DNA of 64,000 nt from Rhynchonema sp. JSB1_4 (lineage: Eukaryota > Nematoda > Chromadorea > Monhysterida > Xyalidae): contig JASAMV010001159.1 of assembly GCA_030248065.1 (NCBI GenBank), positions 62,001 to 126,000 of the forward strand. Reading direction: 5' to 3'. How positions within the stretch are numbered: the first letter of the stretch is position 1; each line of letters opens with the position of its first letter. The notes beneath the pieces are model-generated. The model saw nothing but the letters and a program-made list of their open reading frames with translations, ran no database searches and was not told the DNA's origin. Shown in pieces: positions 46,674 to 58,144 of the stretch. The translations under genes and the position numbers were made by a program.

Positions 46674-49600
46674 CTGCAGATTTGATGTGTGATGTTTCAA
46701 AGTTGAATATTTGGTGCATGAAAACGCAAATCAGGGACTGACATGCTATAACGTATGTATCATTCGTGCACGGAACGAAACATGTGGTGCAGTTCGAACT
46801 TTTCTAAACAATTTTTCATGCAAGTGCAACTAATGGCTCGAGTCAACCTCTGTGCAAGAATGTTGTGCGCATTCTCAAATCACACCAGTGTTACACGCAT
46901 TTCGTGATCCGATCAACAGTGTGAATGAAGTATGTCCCACATTTCCACACATTGAGTGCACATAACACGGTAAAACATTAGCCCTCAACTGACTTTCCTA
47001 ATCAAGCACCAGCCAGTCACAGTCAATGACTCCAGCTCCATTTTTACAAACTGCCACATCTTGTCATTGACTAGAGTGTCCCTTTGAGTGGGCGCAGGCC
47101 ATATTTGAAAGAGAGAGAAAATGGCTTCTTTCTTTTTCGTTCGCGCGCGCGCGCCCCATCGCACGAGCCAACTCACAGCTGATACAGTTTGTGTGTAGGC
47201 ACCTATGTACTATGTAGCCCGTATGTGCATGTACAAAGACTAAACACTGACGCAAAAACGCATACACACACAAGCTGACAGCCCATTGGTAGACGACCGA
47301 AGCGGTACATGTAACGCACACAGAAAGTGGCGAGCTTCAGACTGGTGGTATACTTACTGTATGTATATGCGCAGCGACTAGTGGCTGCACATTACGCCTA
47401 TGTTGTTGGTGCTGCTTTAGCGGACCGGGCGTTGTTTAAGCGCGTACACGCAAGCCAGCAGCAGTGCCGAAGAGCTGCTGTATGGTCGTGCATTCAACCC
47501 AGTGTTTGCGTGGTGGTGCACAACTTCGTACAACATCGACTGGGTACGTAGACTAGAGGGCTGCTCTGCAACAAAACTTTTTGCTGCGCTTTGTGGTGCT
47601 ACATACCGACCAAACCGCGCTGCTTTAACTCGCTATAAATAGTTGTTTAAAGCTGAGCGGCTGCTGTTGTGGACGCTAGCTGCTGCTGGTTTAACTAACT
47701 GAGCAACGCTTTAAACCAGCCCTCTACGCTTACACATACACGTTCGGAGATCCAACTGGCTTTTATATCGTTGAGCACTGGACAACACGTGTGTGAAGTT
47801 AAAGGTTGCGCACGCGGCACGTTAAGAATGTCGGTGTACGCATACCCAAGTACAACGCTTTTAAGGCCCATGTAACGTATACGATAAATGGCCCCCGTCG
47901 GCTATGGATTGTGTTGAAAAAAACCTGAGAAATGACCGAAACTTAAGCTTGTCGTGATAACAACTTTAATACGCATACACACACCTATGCTTTGACTACA
48001 GAACTGTTAGATTCATCACCCGGTTCCGCTCTTATTGAAAGTCTGTGCATAACTATTTCCATTAAATTCAAAACATTCAAAAATTGATATTCTGCACATT
48101 CAGCCGTTTCAAACCCCCACGAGAACTTGCCTTAATATTGTTTCTCTCTGATGATCGCTACACGCCGCACAATATGACAGGATATAAAATCTCACGCAGC
48201 GAGATAACATGCATTAAGTATAAGGTCATAATCCCGTATATAGCCAAGCCAGTGCACTCACGACACAGAAATGTATGTTTGAAATTGTCACTGCTTGACT
48301 TTAGTTCAGCTATAACATCCTATGACTTTTGATGCACTTTAAAAGATACACATAACTATGCATGTTTGACACGGACAACCGGAACACACTACAACTGCAT
48401 GTGTAGGTACACATGGATGTGCATGGCATCGACATTTATTGCGTGTCATCGGTTCTGCTATAGTCTTATGTATCTGGTCAGCCACTGCCTGCCATGCATT
48501 CTGCACACCAACCAAGATGTCCCAGTCACTATACATCTCCCCAGAGTGTGACTAAAGAAACAATTACACCGCGCGAGATATACACAAGCATAGTGAATAA
48601 CTCAGTTTCCGACATTTAATGTTTTATGAAACTCGGAAGAATACTCTCAGGACTCTAATCAATAGCTCAAAATGCGAACCCGCGCCTCACGACACACATC
48701 AACGCAAGCACCAGCGCATGCAAACTGAACCAAAACAAGAACCAAAACCAATACTTTGTGTTTGTTGCGTGATAATATCTTATTCTACTGTATATTTAAT
48801 ATTCCTGTTTATTGCTTAAAATAGCAACGCGATAAAAAAATGAGTTCAAGGTCTGTTTTTGACATACCTTCGAGTCTGTCGACCTCCTTCTGCAGCTTCT
48901 GTACGGAGCGTTCGGCGAATTCAGCACGAGTCTCAGCCTGCAAATTCAGGGTCAAGTTTATGAAACATCATCTTGGTGTAGGTGGCAGGTCTCTGTGCTT
49001 GTTCACATGCATTTGTGTGTGACAAGAAAAGTTAACGGTAGGGCTGAAAAAACAACACGACAATCTACACAAACGGTTCGAATTGGTCATTGTCAGTGTT
49101 CAGCAACGACCAATCGGACCAAACCGCATCAACGTTGCACGATTTGCTCCATGTCTGACTGCCTTGAGTGGCTCCGTGTAGCAGTGCAACTGTGAAACAT
49201 CAGCAGAACGGATCGACATGATGTCGTTACTCAACAATGATCTGATGTTTCACACAGCATGCGACGAAAACACTTTTGGCAAACAAACGCCCGAAATCGA
49301 GCAACATTGACCCGTCTCACAGACGTGTGCCTCAAACGACAATTACATAATGGAAAAGCAAACCAGAACGTGCTCTGTCGTCAATCACACACCACCACCA
49401 GTCAATCATACCGCAAAAAAGTCTGACGACGACGAAAATAGGACTGCGGGTGTTCAATAAAATGGAAACAAAGAGAGCGTCTGTGACGGTGTGGGTGGTC
49501 GACCTCCTTCAATCGGGTGGAGAGTGTGCGAATCTGTTCGTCGTAGCTGTCCTCGCGCTGCAGTGCTTTCTCTTCGCTGACCTCCAGTGATTTCAAGTTG

Positions 49601-52600
49601 TTGCCGACCACACGCAGCTCCTCCTCGAGCTCGACGATTTTGCTGCAATTTTATATATGCGCACGCTGAAACATCACCAGAGCAACATGTGAAACACGAC
49701 ACCGACACCACTACACTGTATTGTACCTCGGAACCGTTTTATTTATGACATAATTCGGAGGGATCAGGGATTAGTAACGGAAAGCAGCGCATATAGGGAA
49801 AGCGATCAGTTCACCCACTGCAAGCACGGGGATCAAACCAAGTGCGGGCACACAAACACAGAAGGAATGATAGAGCAAGAACATAGCGCCACAAGGATGC
49901 GGAGGGCATGCGGGTCAGGTTATTAGTTACATAACTCAGCAACACCGACAAGCGCGGATACGACAATTATGACTGTTAACTAGTTAGTAGCACATGGCAG
50001 GGTACCTCTTTGACGCGACTTTGTAGCGCTCTGACATGGTCGTGAAAGTCGTTCTCGCGTTGCAGGGACGTCTCTTCGCTCACTTCGAGCTTTTTGAGCG
50101 ATTGACCAATGGCTTTGAGCTCTGCCTCGAGACCCCGTGCTTTCCTGCAACGCACACATCTGGGCACATGCCGTTAGGATATGACAGCCTTGCAATTCGG
50201 CACACGTTCGAGCTGTTAGACTTGATTTCAATATGGTTTAAGTGACTGTTATGCAGGCGAGCAGGTGTGAGGGACGCTCGATGCTTCCACGCGCAAGCCC
50301 TATCGCTGATTATGCACATATCTACCTCCTTCAAACGCGTGGTCAATTCGCGAATCTGCGAGTTGTAGGTGTCCTCGCGCTCTAACGCCTTCTCTTCAGA
50401 CAACTCCAGCGACTTTAAATTGTTGCCGACCACACGCAGCTCCTCCTCCATCTCAACGATTTTGCTAGAAATTTTCGGCTCGATATAGTCAAATTATAGC
50501 TGGTCCTCCTAAGCTGCAGCAGCCAGTCTTGTTAAACGCGGTTTTAAGCCATGGGTGAAAGCAGCATACATACAAATCTGGCATCGCACTCGCTTTTAAA
50601 GTAAGTATCGAAGCGTTGTCGAAGATATAGGGCAGTCAAAATACAGCTTCAATCATTTAAGTAGCAAAATTGGACTCTCATGCGTTCCTGAAGCTTATAC
50701 TGACAACAGCAAGACTGTGGTCAGGGCTGCATTCCTAAAATTATTTCGCCACATGCGCTTCAAATAGGATCAAGATGATAAGAAGAAATGGTACTCTGGA
50801 CGCTCTCAAGTGACGGCCAGTTAGAGACACACTAGGCTTATTTGGCATGAGCAAGCAATTTTGAGTCAGTCAGCCTTGTTCGCGTTGGCGAATCAAAAGT
50901 ATAGCAAAGCCTGATGTTAAAACGCACGATTCTCAAATACATGGGCCACGGTTCTTGCCTGGTGTGGTGTCATTGAAACGAATCATTGACTACAAATACT
51001 CTCAATTAAACAACAAATCGAGAATAAATTCAAATTTTTACGCTTACTTTTCACCGGCTTCGGCACGCTCCTCAGCACGCTCCAGATCGGCCTCAACCAT
51101 GGCCAGTTTACGGGCGACCTGAAATTTAAATGTGAACTTAGCGTTGAGCATATGAAAATTGAAGCATGCGATAAGCTATAAGCGCTTAGTTGAGATCGAA
51201 TACGAAAGATTGTCTGAATTAAGGGTGCTGAAAATCGGTTAGTCAGTAAAGAGCGGCTTTCACACGGGTTCGTGTCAGTGTTGTTTCGGACACACACATG
51301 CGCTGATGCTGAAAGGCACCTCATCGTATTTTCGGTCAGCCTCTTCGGCGAGCAGCTGGGCCTCTTTGAGCTGAGCCTCCAGTTGGTAGACACGCTCCTC
51401 ATCTTGCATCGAGCGGTTCTCCATCACTTTGCGCGTTCTAACAATTATTTAGGCGGATTTAGGCTTAAAAGTGGCGTTTAGATACCTAAAATGGGGACCC
51501 CGACCACCAATAATTATTAGAACCAGGATTAAAATTTAATAAGCTATTTCTAAACTCCAATACCTCTTCATATTTGCTCTCAGTCTCTTGTAAGAGACCA
51601 TGGGCTTCCCGTAGTTTACCGTCTAGTTGAGCACATCTATCGTCCTCGGCCTCTGTGCGGTTCTCGAGTGCCCTGCGCGCTCTGCAGGCAAAATAAAAGG
51701 GAAGATTAGTTTCATAAAGGCAAACAATATCAATATGGTTCATTCACTGCACACGTCGTGCTAGGACATGTCAGCGTGTGTTAGCAGGGATCTCGGAAAT
51801 TTAGTAGGATCAATCAATAAATGTACTGGAGTTGTGTATTGGGTGATGAAAGAAAACACTGCAATGCATTTTGAACACATTCGAACACATTTTGTGAAAC
51901 ATCAGTAAAACAGACAGCAACACAGCACGACACACACGACTGGACCTCTTCATACAGACGCTCAGACTCGACAGCTGATTCCTGCGCCTCGGTTACTTGC
52001 TTTTCCAAAGTGTCCGCTCTCTCCTGGTCTTGGTTGGCGCGAGTTTCGCTCGATTTTTGCGCTCTGCATATTACGGGATGGAAATAAACAGCAAAATCAC
52101 AATTACCGGACGCCAGACAGACAAGATGCACTAATTCAGATGCACATGAAAACACAAGGCGAGCAAACGAAAATTTGAACAACATTCCGAAATCGTGCAT
52201 TTTGTGTGAGTGAGGTGGCTGCATAACAGAGAGCGACGCGCGACGTGTGAGAACCTGAAACAGAGACCCCCAAACCCTGACCCAGAGGCGGGATGACACT
52301 AAATGTAGTTGAAGAACACTGATGATGTCCGGGCGCACCGTTCGCTCTCATCGGCGGCGGCCGACGCTTCTTCCAATTTCTCGGTGGCGATCTTCAGACG
52401 CTCCTCGGATCGCTCCAAATCCTCCTCGAGCAACTGCACGCGACGGTTGAGCGCAGCCACCTCACCCTCAGACTAGAATGAAATGCGAGAGAAAATCAGA
52501 GTGTGTGTGACCTGATAACCATGGCGATAATTTAGTCTACACTCTTCACGGTGATCACGTATAGTGAGTGGTCCGGCAGGTTGGAGCTCTGGAGCTCAGT

Positions 52601-55072
52601 TTGTCTGCTCTAATTTGTCACGTGACCAACTACGTCGAATACCGATCATGTCACACCAAAGAGTGCCGACTACATTTTGGTGCATAAAGTGCGTGTGTCG
52701 TGTGGAAGGACAGACAGACAGCAGGGGGGTGTGGGGGCGCCTAATCGGAACGAATGTACCGTTCTGATTCATCAGCTGCTTTCGTCGCCTCTTCCAATTT
52801 CTCAGTGGCGGTCTTCATGCGCTCCTCAGCCCGTTCCATGTCCTCCTCGAGCAGTGAGATCCGTCGGTTCAACGCCGCGATTTCGTGTTCGGCCTAGTTT
52901 TAAATTTTTGTTGTTTTGTTGATTTTTGTTCTATTTTTACATATTTTCATTTTTAGTACCTCTTCATGCCGTTTCTTTTCCTGATCCAACTGGCGCTGTA
53001 ATTCGTCGGCTTCGTCCTTGGCGCTCTCGGCCTCCTCACGCGCCTGACGCATCTTCTTTTTGAGCATATCGAGAAGATTGGTTTGCGACGACATTTTCGA
53101 CACTTTTTTGGACGGATTTAAGAAAATATTAATCAAATTGAAGTTCAAATTAGGAACGGTTTCGAATCGAAGACCGACGACCACAACCAGAACACGCACC
53201 CGCCGCCGTCGACAATTTTGAGCTGAGAGAACAAAAGACAACGTGCAATGGAAAATGGGGATGAAAATCTGAGTGGAACTCGGAACGAGCACTTTTGATT
53301 ATATTGTCGAAAAAACTTAATGTCGCATTCCAAAGTCTTGTGACTTTTGGGGCGTCTGAGCTCGTGCCTGCACAACAGTTCTATCAGCATCCAGCAAATA
53401 CAAACAAATAAAAGTTTTGCAATATCATAACACAAAACTGAAATTCCAAAACATAAAATATCCCATCGGGAAACCGGAATTCAATACACACTCGCACTGA
53501 TAAAATACTGCCGCAGCTGGCTGTGCTGCAGGAATGCGCCGTGAAACGTTACATTGTCGACTGGCACTGAAGCGTAGCGTGTCTATCCGTTCAGCAAACA
53601 CGCAGCGCACGGACCAAACCGAACTAAGGAGAGAGAGAGGATGACCAAAGCACTTGCTGACGCTGACTGCGTTCAAACTTGAAAGAAAAGTGGTGGGGGA
53701 TGTTTTTTCTGAAATTTTCAACGAAACTAGTCGTCGTCGCTGTTTCATTTGCATGTTGCTTCCCACTGACTGACTATGAAACTATATTCCTTGCTTGCTC
53801 GCTTGAGTAAACATGGTAGGGTAGCTTAGCTTTTTGAAAATTGCACTGAAATTGTTAACCGTTGAATACGTTTACACTACGGTTGCAAAGGTAGCTAGTG
53901 TTGTTGGTGGGTCTTCAGGCGTTTTTACTGCTATAATGCCTACAGTCTCAAACCTGACATTGCAATGGTCGAAAGCTAGTTTTCGCAATTGGAGTGTCTC
54001 ACAAATTTCCATTATTCTTTCATTTGTATTTGAGTGGATACGAAAAACGCGTGCACTGTGGATTTCGTTTGGCTTATTCTTTTCAACTTTGTCTCTGTGT
54101 ATGAACACGTTATCGTGTTATGTATAATAACATCGACAGCCCAGCTGTAGGCGGCGCGAAGAAAAACATGCTGACGAATCCTGTAAACGGTACATTCACT
54201 CCGAGGGAAGATGGAAAGGGGGCGAGGTTTGAAGGGGACCTTACAGTGCACTTAGAGTGTTTGACCGGCGGAAGAAAACCATTGAACTGTTTTTTATAAA
54301 AAAAATACACCCCTGTGACTAACCTCCTGCACTTTCTTCTCTTTCTCCTCCAGAGAAGTGTTGGCCTTGGCGAGGTCCTCCTGGGCCTTGTCCAGATCGT
54401 TCTCAGTCTGCATCATCTTCTTCTGCGTCTCACGAAGCTCCTCGTCGAGCTGCAAATGTGGAATGACATGGGTTTTGGTTATTGTTCCATCGGTGTCCTG
54501 TTTGCCGGCTTATTTTGCTTACCGTTTTCTACAGTCTGCGTTCCAGAAGCCTGCTTTGAGAGTTTCGGATCACCAGAATCTCTTCAATTTCTCAGTCTCA
54601 AACACTTTATAACCCAGCAGGTCTCAAGGCTCCATTGTCGAGTTTAAGCAAATCCAAATGAAGAAAATGCGGGTAATCTGAGTTAACGAGTCCAAGACAC
54701 TTCTGCACAATGTAAAAAGTTATCGCAGTTAGTCCTTGTCTTTTCTTTCCAAACAGTTATACTGCTGACGACTTTCTGACTAGTGACGCTTTACGTGAGC
54801 ATAAAACCAGCGTGGGTGTTTTTTTGGAGTCACGTGGCCATCTGGTACATCGCACTGACGATGACCTGGTGTACCGCGCGTCTGATCGGAGTACCCAGTG
54901 ACTGGGTGATACTGCAACAATCATACAAGAGTCCCCACACCCCGTGGATTCCCCTAACCTTCTCCAGTCGTCCCTCGGCTTCCCTCAATTTCTCCTCAGC
55001 GGCATCGGCCCTGTCCATCGCATTGTCCTTCTCCAGCTTCATCGACTGCATCTTCTTCTTGATCGCGTCCAT
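44292..55072 (-). CDS. lev-11: Tropomyosin with extensive alternative exons (lev-11 type)
   Basis: Tropomyosin binds along actin filaments and controls myosin access. Long-form path on the minus strand: exon 1a 55072-54959 ([20 protein letters not shown]...), 2a 54449-54324, one of two exons 3, one of three exons 4, exon 5 51118-51048, one of three exons 6, exon 7 48937-48868, and one of four terminal exons. The lengths sum to 855 nt, which is exactly the 284 residues of canonical muscle tropomyosin. A second first exon (53094-52960, start [17 protein letters not shown]) enters at exon 3 and gives 249 residues. Alternatives within each cluster have identical length and phase. Sequences such as [20 protein letters not shown] and [20 protein letters not shown] are nearly LEV-11. 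If choices were independent there would be 144 forms (2x2x3x3x4). The gene lies in tandem, same strand, upstream of the second tropomyosin gene. Confidence 0.95.
47549..47730. repeat. Weak foldback in tropomyosin intron
   Basis: TAGAGGGCTG (47556) and CAGCCCTCTA (47718-47727) are inverted, with AAAGC/GCTTT-rich, partly matching sequence between them. Arms are short and diverged. It lies in the long intron before the terminal exons. Confidence 0.4.
49504..50464 (-). other. Three alternative exon-6 copies of tropomyosin
   Basis: 50464-50326 ([20 protein letters not shown]...), 50144-50006 ([20 protein letters not shown]...) and 49642-49504 ([20 protein letters not shown]...), all 139 nt with the same phases. 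The outer two are close; the middle copy is strongly diverged, and its substitutions lie on the filament-facing region known to vary between muscle and non-muscle forms. Mutual exclusivity is inferred: including two would insert 139 nt and shift the frame. Confidence 0.92.
51320..52063 (-). other. Three alternative exon-4 copies of tropomyosin
   Basis: 52063-51946 ([20 protein letters not shown]...), 51681-51564 ([20 protein letters not shown]...) and 51437-51320 ([20 protein letters not shown]...), each 118 nt with the same phases. The last is closest to C. elegans LEV-11. Including two would break the frame, so mutually exclusive splicing is expected. Confidence 0.92.
52339..52893 (-). other. 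Two alternative exon-3 copies of tropomyosin
   Basis: 52893-52760 ([20 protein letters not shown]...) and 52472-52339 ([20 protein letters not shown]...), both 134 nt, with TAG acceptors and DESER at the donor. They are close paralogues. Including both would shift the frame by 2 nt. Confidence 0.92.
52960..53094 (-). other. Alternative first coding exon of tropomyosin (internal promoter)
   Basis: Begins [20 protein letters not shown] and runs 45 codons to a GAG|GTACTA donor, phase 0, replacing exons 1a+2a. No acceptor precedes the ATG in a matching frame, so it is read as a first exon with its own promoter, as in short non-muscle tropomyosins. The homologous start in the second gene supports this. 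Confidence 0.85.
54825..54885 (+). repeat. Dispersed ~55-bp repeat, copy 3 (tropomyosin intron 1)
   Basis: GTCACGTGGCCATCTGG followed by CGCACTGACGATGACCTGG matches 35429-35485 closely and 38349-38405 more weakly. It lies between exons 1a and 2a. Confidence 0.6.
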
Positions 55073-56216
55073 TTTGGCTGTTTGTTCGGTTGGGTGATGT
55101 TACACGGGTGGAATATAAAAGGGGGCAGGTTTGGTGGTTGGAATTTGGGTGGCGAAACACCTCGGTGCCTATCAGTGTCTCCTCTCCGGCTGGTGCTGCT
55201 GCTCAACACAACACAGTTAATACACCTGGAAAGCAAGCGAAGAGATTACGACAATCTGATCACGCAATTAAGTTGTGAGCGCGAGTCGCAGGTGACGTGA
55301 TTGATGGAGTTTTACTTTAACACAAGTGATGTAAAGCAGTCGAACAAAACCTGCAACGCCAAAAGATCAAAAGCCAGAGGAACAAACAGACGATAAACCA
55401 CAAACCAGACAGAAACACTCCTGATAAAGAAAGTATGAAATGGAAAAGTTCGGCACCAAAAAAGCCAATCGGAATGTAAAATGGTGCACAGCAACAAAGC
55501 GAATCTCACTGCACCAAAATCTGACCAAAAGTTATAAGCCATCAGAATGCAAAGACAGCAGCGTCAATATGGCATACTGCATACCCAAAACTTTCGAAAG
55601 CGGGTGGTGCAGACCAAAAGCGCGATCTTGGGGGTTGTCACGAGCAGGGTACCATTTGGCACATAACACATTGAACCATAAGCAAACGGAGTTCACACCC
55701 GAGAAATGAACATCAATAGGTTCCACATAAGACCAGGGTGAAAAACAACAGCCGCCAAGCGTTGCATTACACGAGGTGCTGTGTGAAACTACGCGTGGCT
55801 TCAATGCAGCTGGCTGCGTAACTGGTCTTGTCTCGGGCATCAGAGACAGAAATTGGGTTGTTTTCTGGTTGGGTGCTGTTTCCGAAATGTCTCCGCACAT
55901 GAGATCCAGGTTTTTTTGACCCAGGTTGCAGGTTCAGCAAGCCTGCTTCTGTTGGTCCCTTGATCAGCCCACAACCAGCCGAGCTGTAAGCAACGCTGCT
56001 ATGTACGCTTGCTCTGCACCACCCCAGAATTAAAGTTCCACAACAATGGTGATAAGATGGAAAGACGCAATATCAGAACTGGAACTGGAACCGTAAATCA
56101 TTGTAACTTATGCTGAATAAACGGTCGACTTAGCGCAACTACAAAGCCGTCCGGGGGTTCCTACTGTGCGCTTTCTGCAGCGTGGGTGCTTTTTACACTT
56201 GATGCGCACCCAACTA

Positions 56217-56463
<247 letters not shown>

Positions 56464-56969
56464 GGTGTCCCGATGCTTCAGTTGTTGACTGCCCTTTCGG
56501 CACTAATATATCTCGATTCCACTGCGGGTCATTTTCATACATTTCAACTCACGGTACCTAACTTCCTACGTGCACCGAAGCCTACCACGTCAGAGCAGGC
56601 CGTTGCATTGTAATTTTAGGCAGAAGAGTGCTGTGGTGTGCTACGTATGTATGCATGAACTGTAATGTTGTGGGCACCAAGCAACAGTGTGCGTATGCCT
56701 TCATAACTTTTGCGCGCTTGGAGAAGTTTTTGTTCATCAAAGGTTCCGAAACGTGTAACAGCGCTTAGGGACTTGGGGGATTTTGCTCAGTTGGTTGAAA
56801 GTATATCTGCAAAAATTTGCCGCGATTGCGCGGTCATGAAAACAAACAGAAAGTCAACACACCGACGCCTGCGTGTATCATTTTCTGTGCTTGGCGAAAC
56901 AAGATCTACTTTATATACTTATATTTTCAACTCACCTTGGCCAATTAAAGCCTACCGGAGTTTTCCACA

Positions 56970-57085
56970 AACCCCCCCCAAAAGAGCCCCGGGGAAAACC
57001 AACCCCCCCGGGCCAAAAAAAAAAAAAACCCCCCCCCCCCACAAAACCCCAACAACACCGACCCCCCCCCCCCCCCCCCCCCCCT
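56970..57085. repeat. C/A homopolymer-rich low-complexity stretch
   Basis: Successive runs of C (up to 23) and A (14), mixed with CCCCGGGG-type phrases. It is either genuine low-complexity DNA or an assembly/consensus artefact. No coding content. Confidence 0.8.
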
Positions 57086-57694
57086 AAAATCCACAGATGC
57101 GGCAGATGCGCCGAAGTTATTCGGAAATAGTAAACTTTCGAATTATAGTTTCCAGTGATTGCTTATTCGGAGGCGTATCCTGTGTATCGTCATTGAATCA
57201 TCATCATCGATGGTTGCAACGTGAAAAATTTAGTATTCTGCGACAGTCTGCGCATTTCGTCCGGTACCACGTTTGCCTGATATTTATACTGCAAACAAAC
57301 ACTGATAAATAAGATAGTAGTGCCGAGTCCAAGTCACGTTCAGATGCCGCTGGAATAAGCGAATCGCCTGCGTACATGTGCGTTAATGATCCCCATGTGA
57401 GGGGTCACGTGACGAAAAATCTTGAGTTTTTTAAAAGTTTCGTGTGACGCTTTTATTTCACCTGAAACGGCGTTTGCGCTACTGTTTCTAATTTCAAAAA
57501 ATTTCAAAAATAATAATTTTTTTTAAAAGTGCAGTGCGGTGTTCAGAATAAGCGAAGAAAGGCTTATTCAAAAAGGATACCCTCTGGGGACTTATTTGGG
57601 GAACAAAACTGTTTTCTATTGTAAAATCTCGAATATGAAATGAATTCAAGATAAGCCCCCGAGGGGGTGTTCTTGGCGTTCTCAGGTACGTATG

Positions 57695-58060
57695 TATAGT
57701 CCAGCCACGAACTCATGAGACGACTTATTTTGAAGTTGACTTGAGCGGATCCAATAATGTTCCGGTTCCACGTATTTCGGAAATGAAAGAAAGAGAAACG
57801 CATGTATTTTTTAAAAACACGCTCTCCACCTCGGTGCGTAAATTCCCTTTTGACTCCCAAAACATCTGTGTGTTGAACGACGTTGCTGTTCGCGTAAGCA
57901 CGCAACAAATTGAGGTCAGCCAGCTGGAACTTGTCATCATGTCTCTCGGCCCAATCTCTTTCTTTTGTTTGCGAAAACACGTGTAACCGGCGCATTTTTT
58001 AATCTGGCGGCCAAGCAAGCTTTAAAAAGAGTCGTCTCATGAGCACGTGGCTGGACTAGA
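57695..58060. repeat. Element with 30-bp terminal inverted repeats
   Basis: TATAGTCCAGCCACGAACTC-ATGAGACGAC (57695-57724) is inverted at 58031-58060 with a few mismatches. The ~306-bp interior is not palindromic. The tips match the foldback at 2445-2775. The interior keeps an open plus-strand frame from 57741 to 57986 that I cannot assign. The element sits about 85 bp beyond the iGluR-like stop, so it is probably in that gene's 3' UTR or flank. Confidence 0.65.
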
Positions 58061-58144
58061 TGTACACTCAGCTTTTTGTGTCGTGGAATCACACGCCAAT
58101 CTGTTGGTTGCAACTCTGTTTTTAGCAGTAAAGACAATAATTTG

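Noticed and set aside
55110..55125. TATAAAAG near the tropomyosin start as its TATA box
   Set aside because: It is oriented for plus-strand transcription, whereas tropomyosin is on the minus strand.
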